A stretch of 64,000 nucleotides of DNA from Streptomyces massasporeus. GTDB lineage: Bacteria; Actinomycetota; Actinomycetes; Streptomycetales; Streptomycetaceae. Under the pieces are notes generated by a model. The model searched no databases. It was not told the DNA's origin and was given only the letters and a program-made list of their open reading frames with translations. Shown one piece after another: positions 1 to 9,101 of this stretch. The stretch spans positions 1 to 64,000 of the forward strand of contig NZ_BMSE01000022.1 in NCBI RefSeq assembly GCF_014648995.1, given 5' to 3'. A program made the translations under genes and the position numbers. Each line of letters begins with the position of its first letter. Within the stretch, counting starts at the first letter, position 1.

Positions 1-135
1 CCACGACACCAGCACCACCGACTCTCACCACCACCGACCCCACACCGAGAGACCGCAGCCGAGCGCGTGTAGCCGGCGTGGGCTGGTCAAGCCGCTGCCG
101 CAACCGGCGGCAGCGGTGGGGCCGTCCTGTCGATT

Positions 136-1269
136 GTGAGACTCTCCTTATCCCGACGGCGGGCAGAACAGCGCAGCCTCCGCCTGTGGCACGTGTGGGT
201 GGTCCTACCGCTGGTGTTTTTCACCGCAGCCGCTGTTGCCACGGGTGTGTTCTTGGCTGGGTGGGACCTACTCGGCGTGCGGGAACTCAAGACCGAGCGT
301 CGCATCGACTCCAAGACGCTCTTCGACTTGGTGAAGCTCTCCTTCGGTGTGGTGGCCGGGGCTGGCGCTCTGGTGGCCCTGGTGGTTGCCTACCGACGTC
401 AGCGGGTCGACGAGGACGGTGCCGTGCGTGAGGCGACCCGACTGCATACCGAGCGTTTCACCGTGGCTGTGTCGCAGCTCGGCGACGCCTCCGCAGCGGT
501 CCGTCTCGGCGGCGTGCATGCCCTGGCTGGACTCGCCGACGACGCGCCCAGCCGGGAGCTCCGCCAGACCTGCATAGACGTGCTGTGCGCCTACCTGCGC
601 CTGCCCTACTCAGCAGAGTCCGAGGTGGCAGCCGACGACTCGGCCGCCCGGCACGACTACCTGGCACTGCGAGAGGTCCGGCACACGATCATCCGACTGA
701 TCCGCGACCATCTCCGCCTGTCACACCCCCACCCGCGCTCCTGGCAGGGATACGACTTCGACTTCACCGGCGTCGTGTTCGACGGCGGGGACTTCTCTGC
801 CGCAGAGTTCGCCGGCGGCAGGGTTTCCTTCGACGGCGCGGAGTTCACTGGTGGCTGGGTCTGCCTCAACGAAGCTGAATTCACTGGTGGCACGGTCACC
901 TTCAGGGGCGCAGGATTCATCGGCGGCGCGGTCACCTTCGACGGCGCAAGGTTCGACGGTGGCACGGTCATCTTCTTCGCCACGAAGTTCACGGGAAGTA
1001 CAGTCACTTTCGATGGCGCGACGTTTGCCGACGGCATGGTTGCCTTCGAAACTGCAAGGTTCTCCGGCAGCACCGTCACCTTCGCTGGCGCGTTTGCAGG
1101 CGGCACGGTCAGCTTCCACAACGCTGAATTCACCAGCGGCTTGGTCACTTTCGGTGGCGCGAGGTTTACCGGCGGCACGGTTGACCTATCGGCTGCTTCA
1201 GGCGTGGCTCCCGGTGGCCTGCCGCAATCTCCTCTGCCCGCCGGGCTGAGTCTGCCTCCCACCTGGTAG
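136..1269 (+). CDS. Membrane-anchored protein with 12-residue beta-solenoid-like repeats (annotated in relatives as pentapeptide-repeat protein)
   Basis: The 377-residue product has two N-terminal membrane segments (about residues 21-45 and 70-90), a linker with a helical segment around residues 105-150, and from about residue 215 a repeat domain. The repeats follow F-x-G-G-x-V-x-F-x-x-A-x, a 12-residue period, rather than canonical A(D/N)LXX pentapeptides. One unit near residues 315-325 is a residue short. Similar proteins are common in streptomycetes and usually have no known function. A solenoid on the cytoplasmic or external face is inferred. The start is GTG at 136. An earlier start cannot be excluded because the window begins just upstream. 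Confidence 0.8.
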   Translation: MRLSLSRRRAEQRSLRLWHVWVVLPLVFFTAAAVATGVFLAGWDLLGVRELKTERRIDSKTLFDLVKLSFGVVAGAGALVALVVAYRRQRVDEDGAVREATRLHTERFTVAVSQLGDASAAVRLGGVHALAGLADDAPSRELRQTCIDVLCAYLRLPYSAESEVAADDSAARHDYLALREVRHTIIRLIRDHLRLSHPHPRSWQGYDFDFTGVVFDGGDFSAAEFAGGRVSFDGAEFTGGWVCLNEAEFTGGTVTFRGAGFIGGAVTFDGARFDGGTVIFFATKFTGSTVTFDGATFADGMVAFETARFSGSTVTFAGAFAGGTVSFHNAEFTSGLVTFGGARFTGGTVDLSAASGVAPGGLPQSPLPAGLSLPPTW

Positions 1270-1692
1270 CTGACCCCAGACGGCAGGTAGGTCGGCTGAG
1301 CAACTCACCATCAGCCTGCCGCCGCAGGCCGGCAAGCTGCAGGAACTTGTCGACTCCAGCCTGGTCCCTGGTCCACCGCCTGCAAACCGAACCGCTGGTA
1401 CGCGCCGACGCCGCACTCGCCACAGGCAGTCCTGATCACTCAACTCACCTGGCGCTAGGGCTACTCCGCCGTCCTCATCGGCCTGTCGTCTGCACCCTCA
1501 CCGCGCCCTCCGGCGCAGCATGGTACTGATCATTCAGCCGGCCCTGACAGCCCACCGGCATCTCATCCACTACCAGTGCCGAGGTGCCGGGCAGCGGTCG
1601 GCAGGGCGCATACTCAGTGATCGTCGCACCAGCGGGTAGGCGGTGGCGTGCGGCGTTCGATCCGACAGACAGGCTGAAGAGGGCATGGGGAT
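1270..1692. other. Intergenic stretch, no gene recognised
   Basis: No reading frame here shows a convincing start, ribosome site or family resemblance. A minus-strand frame at about 1475-1630 encodes a short plausible peptide but lacks an ATG/GTG start in a sensible place. It may be a remnant. Confidence 0.4.
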
Positions 1693-3672
1693 ATGAGCGA
1701 GGCGAGTGGGCCGGTGATGCCGGAGACGGTGGACAGTCCCGCGCTGCGGGCGCAGCCGACCGGTGCGGCGGCTCGGTGGCTGTTGCGTCACCGGGTGCAG
1801 CCGGTGGGGCCGGCGGCCGGTGAGAGTCATGCCGAGCCGCATGCCTGGTGGAAGGTGATGTGCCTGACCGGCGTCGACTACTTCTCCAGCCTGGCCTACG
1901 TCCCGGCGATCGCTGCCCTCGCGGCGGGGGCCGTATCGCCTCTGGCGACGCTGCTGATCGTGGCCTTGACGTTGCTGGGGATGCTGCCGATGTATCGCCG
2001 GGTGGCCAGGCAGAGCCCGAACGGTGCGGGGTCGGTGGCGATGCTGGAGGACCTGCTGCCGTTCTGGTGGGGCAAGCTGTTCGTCCTGGTCCTGCTCGGC
2101 TTCGTGGCCACCTCATGGATCATCACCATCACCCTGTCCACCGCGGACGCCTCCGTGCACGTGGTGGAAAACCCCTTCTTCCCCGCCGCCCTGCACGGCC
2201 ATGAGGTGGCCCTGACGGTGGCGCTGCTGGTGATCCTCGGCGGCGTGTTCCTGCTGGGCTTCAGCGAAGCGGTCAAGGTGGCCATCCCCCTGGTGGCTGT
2301 CTTCCTCGCCCTGAACGCCGTCGTCATCGGCGTCGGCGTGGCCCACGTGCTCACCGATCCCGACGCCTGGTCGGCGTGGACCGGCTCCCTCACCGACCTC
2401 GGCGGCTTCGGCGATCTCGCGGGCCCCGCCCTGCTGGCCTTCCCTCTGCTGGTGCTGGGACTGTCCGGCTTCGAAACCGGTGTGAGCATGATGCCGCTGG
2501 TCGCGGCCGACGGCGCCGACGACGAACAGCGCCTCAAGGCCCGTATCCGCAACACCCGCAAGCTGCTCACCACCGCAGCGCTCATCATGAGTGTCTACCT
2601 GCTGGCCGCCAGCTTCGTCACCACCGTCCTCATCCCCGAGGACGAGTTCGAGCCCGGAGGCGCCGCCAACGGCCGCGCCCTGGCCTGGCTCGCGCACGAA
2701 CACGTCGGTGAGGCATTCGGCACCGTCTACGACATCAGCACCATCCTCATCCTGTGGTTCGCCGGCGCCTCCGCCATGGCAGGACTCATCAACATCGTGC
2801 CCCGCTACCTGCCCGACTACGGCATGGCCCCCGAATGGGGCCGCGCAGTACGCCCCGTCGTCCTCGTCTACACCGCCCTGTGCATCATCATCACCATTGC
2901 CTTCGACGCCGACGTCGACAAACAGGCCGGCGCCTACGCCACCGGCATCCTGGCCATGATGGTCTCCGGCGCCTTCGCCGTCACCGTCTTCGTCGCCCGC
3001 AACCACCGACGCCCGGCCACCATCGGCTTCACCCTGCTCACCGCCGTCCTGCTCTACGCACTGATCGCCAACATCGTCGACAAGCCCGACGGCATCGCCA
3101 TCTCCGGCTTCTTCATCCTAGGCATCATCACCGTGTCCCTCGTCTCCCGCGTATCACGCACCACCGAACTGCGCGCCGACAGCATCGTCTTCGACGAAGC
3201 CGCCCGCCACTTCATCACCGACACGCTCGCCCACGACCAGTCCATCAACATCATCACCAACCGCCGCCAGGCCGGCGACGCCGCCGAGTACAGCGCCAAG
3301 GAACGCGAACAACGCGGCACCAACCCGGTGCCGGGCCCGGCCGACGTGCTCTTCCTCGAGATCGACGTCGTCGACCCCTCCGACTTCAGCGACACCCTCA
3401 CCGTCCACGGCGTCGAGGTCGACGGCTACCGCATCCTGCGCGCCCAGGCCCCGGCAGCGCCCAACGCCATCGCCGCCATCCTGCTGGCACTGCGCAACGC
3501 CACCGGTGTGCGGCCGCACTGCTACTTCGCCTGGGCCGAAGGCAGCCCCCTGGTCCACATGTTCCGCTACTTCCTCCTCGGCCGCGGCGACACCGCCCCC
3601 GTCACCCGCGAGATCATCCGCAGCAACGAACCCGACCCCGACCGCCGCCCCGGCATCCACGTCGGCGACTGA
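1693..3672 (+). CDS. APC-superfamily amino acid permease-like transporter
   Basis: This 659-residue protein has about 12 hydrophobic segments beginning near residue 55. The first helix has the sequence GVDYFSSLAYVPAIAALAAG, typical of the first helix of APC-fold transporters. A soluble tail of roughly 150 residues follows the last membrane segment (about residue 510 on). The substrate cannot be told from sequence. The ATG at 1693 is preceded by GAAGAGG. A small membrane protein follows 80 bp downstream and may be co-transcribed. Confidence 0.85.
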   Translation: MSEASGPVMPETVDSPALRAQPTGAAARWLLRHRVQPVGPAAGESHAEPHAWWKVMCLTGVDYFSSLAYVPAIAALAAGAVSPLATLLIVALTLLGMLPMYRRVARQSPNGAGSVAMLEDLLPFWWGKLFVLVLLGFVATSWIITITLSTADASVHVVENPFFPAALHGHEVALTVALLVILGGVFLLGFSEAVKVAIPLVAVFLALNAVVIGVGVAHVLTDPDAWSAWTGSLTDLGGFGDLAGPALLAFPLLVLGLSGFETGVSMMPLVAADGADDEQRLKARIRNTRKLLTTAALIMSVYLLAASFVTTVLIPEDEFEPGGAANGRALAWLAHEHVGEAFGTVYDISTILILWFAGASAMAGLINIVPRYLPDYGMAPEWGRAVRPVVLVYTALCIIITIAFDADVDKQAGAYATGILAMMVSGAFAVTVFVARNHRRPATIGFTLLTAVLLYALIANIVDKPDGIAISGFFILGIITVSLVSRVSRTTELRADSIVFDEAARHFITDTLAHDQSINIITNRRQAGDAAEYSAKEREQRGTNPVPGPADVLFLEIDVVDPSDFSDTLTVHGVEVDGYRILRAQAPAAPNAIAAILLALRNATGVRPHCYFAWAEGSPLVHMFRYFLLGRGDTAPVTREIIRSNEPDPDRRPGIHVGD

Positions 3673-3752
3673 ACGCACCACCTGCGATGGGCAGATGAAA
3701 GGCAGCAGGAGCATGGACAAAGCCCTACCAGCCCGACCGTGGCATCCGGCGC

Positions 3753-3887
3753 ATGCAGTACGTCCTGCTCCTGCTCATGGCTGCACTGGGAACCGCCGGG
3801 TACCTCACCGACTCCATGTGGCTGTGGGGGCTCGCTGCCTGGGCCCTGATCACAGCCGGCCTCATCGAAATGATCTACAGGCCCTGA
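3753..3887 (+). CDS. Small membrane protein, possibly 5'-frameshifted
   Basis: A 44-residue ORF starts at ATG 3753 and reads MQYVLLLLMAALGTAGYL, then WLWGLAAWALITAGLIEMIY, giving two short hydrophobic helices. No good ribosome site precedes this ATG. A second ATG at 3713, with AAAGG about 10 bases upstream, lies one base out of frame. Removing one A from the AAA run at 3718-3720 would fuse MDKPYQPDRGIRR to this ORF. Either the gene has a one-base insertion, the sequence has a base-call error, or translation begins at 3753. The position right after the permease suggests a linked membrane role. Confidence 0.5.
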   Translation: MQYVLLLLMAALGTAGYLTDSMWLWGLAAWALITAGLIEMIYRP

Positions 3888-4143
3888 GGCCTTTGATTCT
3901 TGGCCTCGAGTCACCGGGCCGGCCGGTCGGCCTCTCACCAACACTCGCTTCCATGCCTTCACCGATGCTGTCCGCCGCTTCGCCTTGCAGCTACCTGTCC
4001 GCAGTGGGCGCGCCAGAGTCGGGTCCACCAGGGCTACCAAGGGCTTGTCCGGCGGATCCTGCCGGCGAAGGCCGTTGAGCGAGAGCGGTGGCATCAGTAC
4101 GTTCGAAGGTCCCACACCACCTTCTCGCCAGCGTGGAGGAACA

Positions 4144-4881
4144 GTGCTCAAAGGCATGACGGCCGTCGTCACGGGCGGATCCCGGGGGATCGGTCGGGCG
4201 ATTGTTGAACGCCTGTGCCGTGACGGGGCCGATGTGGTCTTCAACTACGCCACCAGCGAGGAAGCCGCCGCCGACGTCGTCCGCGTCGTCCAGGCGGACG
4301 GTGGCAAGGTTCGGGCAGTGTGCCTTGACCTGAAGAAGCCGGACGCGCCAGAGCGGCTGATGGAAACCGCAGAGAAGCATCTCGGCGGCCTGGACATCCT
4401 GGTCAACAACGCGGCGATGGTTTTCAGCCCGGCCCCGCTCGCCCAGACGGAGGTGGAGGTATTCGACAGCGTGATGGGGGTCAACACCAGGGCGGTCTTC
4501 CTGACGATGCGTTACGCAGCCAGGCGGATGCGCGACGGCGGGCGGATCGTGAACATCTCCACCATGAACACCGTGCGTCCAGTGCCGGGTATCGGGCCGT
4601 ACGCCGCCAGCAAGGGCGCGATCGAGCAACTGACCGCGGTCGTCGCCCGAGAGCTCGGACCACGGGGCATCACAGTCAACAACGTCTCCCCCGGCGCGAC
4701 CGACACGGAAATGCTCCGTGGCACCAATCCCCCAGAGGCGCTCCAGGCGGTCGCCGGCATGACACCTCTCGGCCGACTCGGGGAGGCGTCCGACGTGGCC
4801 GCTGTCGTCGCGTTCCTCACGGGTCCGGAGGGAAGGTGGATCACCGGCCAGAACCTGCGGGCGACGGGCGGACTGGCCTGA
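4144..4881 (+). CDS. Short-chain dehydrogenase/reductase (3-oxoacyl-ACP-reductase-like)
   Basis: This is a 245-residue classical SDR. It has the cofactor motif TGGSRGIG at residues 10-17, NNA at 88-90, and the catalytic Ser139, Tyr153 and Lys157 in the YxxxK arrangement (YAASK). The C-terminal part (VSPGATDTEM, then WITGQNL) is family-typical. The GTG start at 4144 is chosen because GGAGGAAC lies just upstream and the protein then begins at the usual distance before the Rossmann motif. The in-frame extension back to 3985 has no family sequence. The natural substrate is unknown. Confidence 0.88.
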   Translation: MLKGMTAVVTGGSRGIGRAIVERLCRDGADVVFNYATSEEAAADVVRVVQADGGKVRAVCLDLKKPDAPERLMETAEKHLGGLDILVNNAAMVFSPAPLAQTEVEVFDSVMGVNTRAVFLTMRYAARRMRDGGRIVNISTMNTVRPVPGIGPYAASKGAIEQLTAVVARELGPRGITVNNVSPGATDTEMLRGTNPPEALQAVAGMTPLGRLGEASDVAAVVAFLTGPEGRWITGQNLRATGGLA

Positions 4882-5319
4882 GCGCGGCTCGCGGCCCCGG
4901 TGCCGGCGGCACGGTCGGGTCCGCCGGTAGCGTCCCCCGCGGATTTGCGCGAACGGCCCGGACCCGCCCGGTCATGAGTCCGGGCCCCTTCTACCGTGAG
5001 GTGCGCTTCACCGGCCTCATCGGGCGTCGGCCGTTACATCGAGGCCGGACCGGTGATGTCGCTGCGGGGCGGGTCGGCAAGGGCGTAGCCGGCGCGCATC
5101 ACGTGCTTGTCCGGCGCCGTACGGTCACCGTCCGCATCAGATCGCAATGGCCTTGTCCTCACTTCCTACGCGCCGGTGCCCGGGTACCGCGTGTACCGCC
5201 ATGCATGTCGCGCTGATCGTGCGCGCATGCTCGCCTGGGTGCATCCGGCCGTAGCGTTGGGGCAGAATCACCGCGCCCCGCTCCGACAAGGGCAAGCCTA
5301 GATCGCAGTCGAGGAGACC
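4882..5319. other. Intergenic stretch with one hairpin
   Basis: No gene is recognised in these 438 bases. The stretch contains the hairpin listed separately at 4955-4986 and the promoter region of the following STAS gene. Confidence 0.4.
4955..4986 (+). terminator. Probable hairpin terminator after the SDR gene
   Basis: GGCCCGGAC at 4955-4963 pairs perfectly with GTCCGGGCC at 4978-4986 across a 14-base loop. CCTTCT follows. It lies 74 bp after the SDR stop. Streptomyces terminators often lack a long U run. Confidence 0.5.
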
Positions 5320-5685
5320 GTGACCCGTACCGAGCAAGCAGACCAGCCCGACCATCTCTCTGCCGAGCACCGAGTGATCGACGGGGTCCGTGTGGTGACC
5401 CTGCGCGGCGAGATCGACCGCGACGTCCAGGGCGCATTCCGCGAGGCGCTGCTGGGTGCGGGCGAGACGGTGCCGACACGGATCGTCGCTGATCTCAGCA
5501 ATGTGACCTTCATGGACTCCAGCGGCATCAACGTCCTGATCGCCGCCCACCTGCAGACCAAAGACGTACAAGGGTGGGTCCGCATCGCCGGCGCCCCGCC
5601 TGCTGTCCTGCGCGTGCTCCAGGTGACCGGCGTCGGCACCTTCATCTCCTGCCACCCCAGCGTCGAACAGGCCCTGACCGCCTAA
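5320..5685 (+). CDS. STAS-domain anti-sigma factor antagonist
   Basis: The 121-residue protein is a single STAS domain. The diagnostic DSSG motif is at residues 66-69, where the phosphorylated serine of SpoIIAA-type antagonists lies, and the usual hydrophobic strand pattern surrounds it. The family binds anti-sigma kinases and is switched by serine phosphorylation. The GTG at 5320 follows GAGGAG at good spacing. No anti-sigma kinase gene is adjacent, so the partner is unknown. The ANTAR gene next to it is convergent. Confidence 0.88.
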   Translation: MTRTEQADQPDHLSAEHRVIDGVRVVTLRGEIDRDVQGAFREALLGAGETVPTRIVADLSNVTFMDSSGINVLIAAHLQTKDVQGWVRIAGAPPAVLRVLQVTGVGTFISCHPSVEQALTA

Positions 5686-6035
5686 CCCGCCTCCTGAGGA
5701 GGATCAGGGTGGCCATCGGCACGTGGATGCCGCTGGACGGCCTTGTCGAGCTCTGTGGCCACTGATGGCGGCAGGGCCGCACCCAGCCCCCAGTCGATCA
5801 CCATCTCCGCCAGGGCACGCACCTTGATGTTCGTGTGCTGAGATACCTCCCGCAGTACCTCGAACCCGTCCTGCGGGCCAATCCCGTACAGCGGGATGAG
5901 GACGCCGATGGCCTGGTCGACCACCGCATGCGAACCAACCGCCTGCCTCAGCTGCGCAACCTCAGCCCCCAGCCGCGCCAATGCATCCTCTTGGCCGGCA
6001 GCAGTCAGGGGCCGCTGCGCGCGGAACGCCGTCAT
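5682..6035 (-). CDS. ANTAR-domain protein
   Basis: An ANTAR RNA-binding domain is recognised from VVDQAIGVLI, then GFEVLREVSQ and an LAEMVIDW-like end. ANTAR domains typically bind tandem hairpins in nascent RNA and promote antitermination. Upstream of the domain lies only a short coiled segment (LARLGAEVAQLRQA) and no GAF or receiver domain, so how it is switched is unclear. I chose ATG 6035 (117 residues) because GGGAG sits 8 bases upstream. A TTG at 6101 would give 139 residues. The 3' end overlaps the end of the STAS gene by 4 bases on the opposite strand. Confidence 0.8.
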   Translation of the reverse strand: MTAFRAQRPLTAAGQEDALARLGAEVAQLRQAVGSHAVVDQAIGVLIPLYGIGPQDGFEVLREVSQHTNIKVRALAEMVIDWGLGAALPPSVATELDKAVQRHPRADGHPDPPQEAG

Positions 6036-6101
6036 CACCAGCTCTCCCAGCACGGGGCGGGGGTCTGCTTCCAGTACGCCTGCCCGCTCGCCGAGCTGCA
6101 A

Positions 6102-6963
6102 GACCTGCCAGCGCAGTGAAGATCACACCGCTGTGAGAGCAGGGTTCTTCGCCAGCGCAAGTCCGTACATAAAGGCAGGGCCTCCCGCGGCGAAGACGCC
6201 GACGTCCACGAGCTGCCGAAGAAGTCACGCTCCTCCTGATCGGCTCCAGCACGGTGAGCACCGCTGTCTGTCTGTTCGCCCGGTAGGGAGCGGGTACAGC
6301 TGCGCCAACCGGGGTCAGCGACGAGCCGACTTGCCCTCGGGGGAGGGTCCGAGCGGGCCTGTCGTACGGATGTGTGACCCGCGGAGCCGGCCCCGGCCCC
6401 AGGGGTGAACCCGGGGCCGTGCGGGTGGCGGTGTCGGCTTCGGGCGGGAGCAGGCTGAAGGCTGGGGTGCAAGACGGGTCCCCGCCCCGTTCCCGCTACG
6501 CGAAGGACTTGCCTCACGGCCACGCTTGCGCCGATCGGCGCTGAAGTCCCCTGCAGCTCGCTCGCCATCGACACTCCCCTGAAGGTCGGGGCCGAGGTGC
6601 TGTCCGTGGACTTCCGGGGGGCTTCAAGCACCGTGTCGAAGCCTCCCCCGACGACCCAGCGTGCGCCTGCGCCTGATCGGCCTCTAGTACACGGCGGATC
6701 TTCCTGACGGAGACGGCACGGTGACACTCGAGCAGACCGACATCGATGTCGATTCGAAGTCCCGGTTGACGCAGACTCAGCCGTTTCCACCCAAGTGCAA
6801 CATCTCAATGGACCCGGGCGGCTGCAGCCTGACGATCGCACAGCCAGGTGACGAGCCGCTCGTATTGATGCGAAGGAGACCGATCGAGGGCACGCTCGCT
6901 ACGCAGGCCCGCACGTTGCGAGTTACCCACCTCGTGGAACTGTTCAGATACAGATCGGCCTGT
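6102..6963. other. Long stretch without a recognisable gene
   Basis: About 860 bases contain open frames on both strands, but none has codon bias, a ribosome site or motifs I recognise. A GC-rich hairpin lies at 6388-6419 (CGGCCCCGG / CCGGGGCCG). The region is probably degenerate sequence. Confidence 0.35.
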
Positions 6964-7869
6964 TCAGATGCAGATCACGATCTTTCCTCGGGTGCGCCCA
7001 CGCTCGGCGTGCGCGTGGGCGTCGGCGATCCGCTCCAGGGGGTAGGCCTGTTCGATACGGGGTGTGTAGCGGCGTTGCCCGCCCAGTCCCGCCGCCACGG
7101 ACAGGAGAGTGGAATCGTTCATCGCGTTGACCACCTGCGTGCCCAGGCGCTGCCCGCCCGCATGGTCGGCGACCGTCGCGACGCGCTTCGGGTCCCCCGC
7201 GATCGCGACGAGGTCGTCCAGGGAGCCGGAGGCCGCAGTGTCGAGCACGATGTCGACGCCGTGCGGAGCGAGGGTGGGGAGGCGCTGAGCGAGGCCGGGG
7301 CCGTAGGTGGTGGGAACGGCGCCGAGAGAGGTGAGGAACTCGTGGTTGCGTTCACTGGCTGTCCCGATCACAGCGGCACCTTGTGCTATCGCGATCTCGA
7401 CTGCCGCGCTGCCCACGCCTCCGGCGGCGCCCTCGACGAGGAGGGTGCGCCCCGCGAGGGAGCCGAGCGCGTTCAGTCCACCTATCGCGGTCACGGACGC
7501 GAGACCGGCACCAGCGGCCTGCTCGTCGTTCCACGTGGTGGGGGTGTGCGCCCAGGCCGACAGGATGAGCAGCTCCGCGGTCGCGCCGGTGACGCCGCCC
7601 AGCCCGAAGACGCGGTCGCCGATGCTCACCCCCTGCACCCCGTCACCGATTTCGTCGACCACACCGGCGGCGTCGCGCCCGGGAATGGCGGGCAGCTCCA
7701 GGGGAATCAGCTGGTGCAGGGCGCCGGCGCGCAGTTTCCAGTCGATGGGATTGACGCTGGCCGCCGCGACGCGGACACGGATCTCACCGGGTCCGGGGTG
7801 GGGGTCGGGGGCCTGCTCGATCACCAGGCTCACCGCTCCGCCGTATTCGTGGAACCGGGCTGCGCGCAT
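6964..7869 (-). CDS. NADP-dependent quinone oxidoreductase-like protein (MDR superfamily)
   Basis: This 301-residue zinc-independent medium-chain dehydrogenase/reductase has an N-terminal GroES-like domain (ASVNPIDWKLRAG, GRDAAGVV) and a Rossmann domain with GAAGGVGSAA starting at residue 147. Structural-zinc cysteines are absent, as in quinone oxidoreductases. ATG 7869 is chosen because the family start MRAARFHEYGG is there and AAGG lies about 10 bases upstream. A longer in-frame extension to 7911 is unlikely. The gene is transcribed away from a MerR-type operator at 7933-7950, so induction by a MerR regulator is inferred. Confidence 0.86.
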   Translation of the reverse strand: MRAARFHEYGGAVSLVIEQAPDPHPGPGEIRVRVAAASVNPIDWKLRAGALHQLIPLELPAIPGRDAAGVVDEIGDGVQGVSIGDRVFGLGGVTGATAELLILSAWAHTPTTWNDEQAAGAGLASVTAIGGLNALGSLAGRTLLVEGAAGGVGSAAVEIAIAQGAAVIGTASERNHEFLTSLGAVPTTYGPGLAQRLPTLAPHGVDIVLDTAASGSLDDLVAIAGDPKRVATVADHAGGQRLGTQVVNAMNDSTLLSVAAGLGGQRRYTPRIEQAYPLERIADAHAHAERGRTRGKIVICI

Positions 7870-7923
7870 AATGGTCTGCCTTACTTTGACGGGCCGGAAT
7901 GACGTGTTCATCCGACGCTCGTC

Positions 7924-7955
7924 ACTCTAGAACCTGACGTTGACGTGAGGTGCAA
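7924..7955 (-). promoter_or_regulatory. MerR-type promoter/operator of the oxidoreductase gene
   Basis: On the minus strand TTGCAC (7950-7955) and TAGAGT (7924-7929) are separated by 20 bases. This over-long spacer is characteristic of promoters activated by MerR proteins. The spacer contains the near-palindrome CCTGACGTTGACGTGAGG (7933-7950). The same element recurs at 8251-8268 with one mismatch in 18. Confidence 0.65.
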
Positions 7956-7993
7956 GCCGCAACTGCCGCCCGGCCGGAGGAGGGCAGGCGCGG

Positions 7994-8052
7994 ATGGGTG
8001 AGGTTGCCGAGCGGGCGGGGGTGAGCGTGGGGGGCCTGCGCCACTACGAGGG
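7994..8052 (+). pseudogene. Truncated MerR-family gene (DNA-binding N-terminus only)
   Basis: ATG 7994 opens a frame reading MGEVAERAGVSVGGLRHYE, the first helix-turn-helix of a MerR protein, closely matching the intact neighbour (IGQLARRSGVSVRALRYYEE). After the tyrosine-glutamate pair the resemblance ends and the frame continues as unrelated sequence to a stop at 8179. This is best read as a 5' remnant of a second merR copy. Confidence 0.65.
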
Positions 8053-8250
8053 ATCACGCCGCCCATCACGGTCGACACCCATGTGCCCTCGGGCGGGCTC
8101 GGCGATCCCGGCACGACGCGAGGACTGCCGCACGTACGTGAACTGCGTGAACGCCCGCGGGTCCGCCACCGGGTCATGATCAATCTCTGCGCCGGCAACG
8201 GTTCGATCGGCCCCCAGGGCTGCCCACGGAGCCGGTGTTGCTAGCCTAAA

Positions 8251-8268
8251 CCTGACGTCGACGTGAGG
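8251..8268. promoter_or_regulatory. Second MerR-type operator, upstream of the intact merR gene
   Basis: CCTGACGTCGACGTGAGG matches 7933-7950 at 17 of 18 positions, and similarity continues into the flanks (CTA..A before, GAGGT..GAGC after). It lies 28 bp before the MerR start, suggesting autoregulation. It could also have driven a now-lost divergent gene on the minus strand. Confidence 0.6.
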
Positions 8269-8296
8269 TACGAGCGGGAAGGGAGTGACCTGCGTT

Positions 8297-8653
8297 ATGC
8301 GCATCGGACAGCTCGCCAGGCGGTCAGGGGTCAGCGTGCGGGCCCTGCGCTACTACGAGGAACAGCGGCTCCTGGAATCGGCGCGGACGCCTGGTGGCCA
8401 GCGCGACTATCCCGACGAAGCGCTGGAGCGGGTCCAGCTCATCCAGGACCTCTTCGCGGCCGGCCTCTCCAGCCGTACCGTCGTCGAACTCCTGCCGTGC
8501 GTGAGCACCGGCGTCGCGACCCCCGCCATGCTCGACCAGCTCATCATCGAACGCGACCGCATCGCCGCACGCATCCAGGACCTGACCCGGGCCAAGACCA
8601 AACTCGGCCGCGTGATCGAAAATGTGACCGCGGCGAAGGTGGTGCAGGACTGA
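8297..8653 (+). CDS. MerR-family transcriptional regulator
   Basis: This 118-residue regulator has the winged helix-turn-helix MRIGQLARRSGVSVRALRYYEE at its N-terminus, the DYPDEALERV second segment, and a C-terminal coiled coil (about residues 78-110) that forms the dimer. No cysteine pair or large effector domain follows, so it is not a metal sensor of the usual kind. ATG 8297 is chosen over GTG 8285 because the family starts with M-R-I-G-Q and AAGGGAG lies upstream. Likely target: its own operator and that of the oxidoreductase at 6964-7869. Confidence 0.87.
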   Translation: MRIGQLARRSGVSVRALRYYEEQRLLESARTPGGQRDYPDEALERVQLIQDLFAAGLSSRTVVELLPCVSTGVATPAMLDQLIIERDRIAARIQDLTRAKTKLGRVIENVTAAKVVQD

Positions 8654-9101
8654 TCAACCCGTCGCGAGGGGCGGGGCCCCGACCTATCCGGCATCTACCG
8701 GACGACATCGCACGTGGACAGGCCTCCCCACCCGGTCGGGTCCGTGACGAGGGCGGCGACCAGCTCAAGCGGCGTGCCCAGTCCAGCCGCTGAGGCGGTG
8801 TAGCTTCCGGCTCGGCTCCCTCCTGCGGATCGGCCGTGGTGCGTCTGGGCTCGGCCGCGCCGACTGCCGCCGGTGACCGTCGCGGCCGCGGCACGGCCGG
8901 CCCGCCGCGGGCGGTGGGAGAGGTGCGGGCCTGTAAGGCTCGCTCGCCAGCACGCTGGAGTTGTCGGGTGCGTCGGTAGGGCAGAGTATTTGACTCCAGC
9001 CCCGCGGGCATCCGCAGCGGTTGCGCGACAAGTCGTGTGCGCCTCACCGGCGGCGGCACCAGTGGCTAAAGGCGTCAGGGGTCCGGCAGCGGCGTAATCC
9101 G
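8654..9101. other. Intergenic stretch, no intact gene
   Basis: I see no supported gene in these roughly 450 bases. The region leads into the lexA-like fragment at 9102. Confidence 0.35.

Noticed and set aside
820..1200. 36-bp periodicity suggestive of tandem or CRISPR-like DNA repeats
   Set aside because: The period equals 12 codons, units diverge at synonymous positions and there are no unique spacers, so it is a protein repeat.
1475..1632. Short minus-strand ORF in the gap after the repeat protein
   Set aside because: No usable start codon and no recognised relatives.
6721..7902. 393-residue plus-strand frame across the oxidoreductase locus
   Set aside because: Most of it is antisense to the well-supported oxidoreductase. 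Its unique 5' part has no recognisable sequence.
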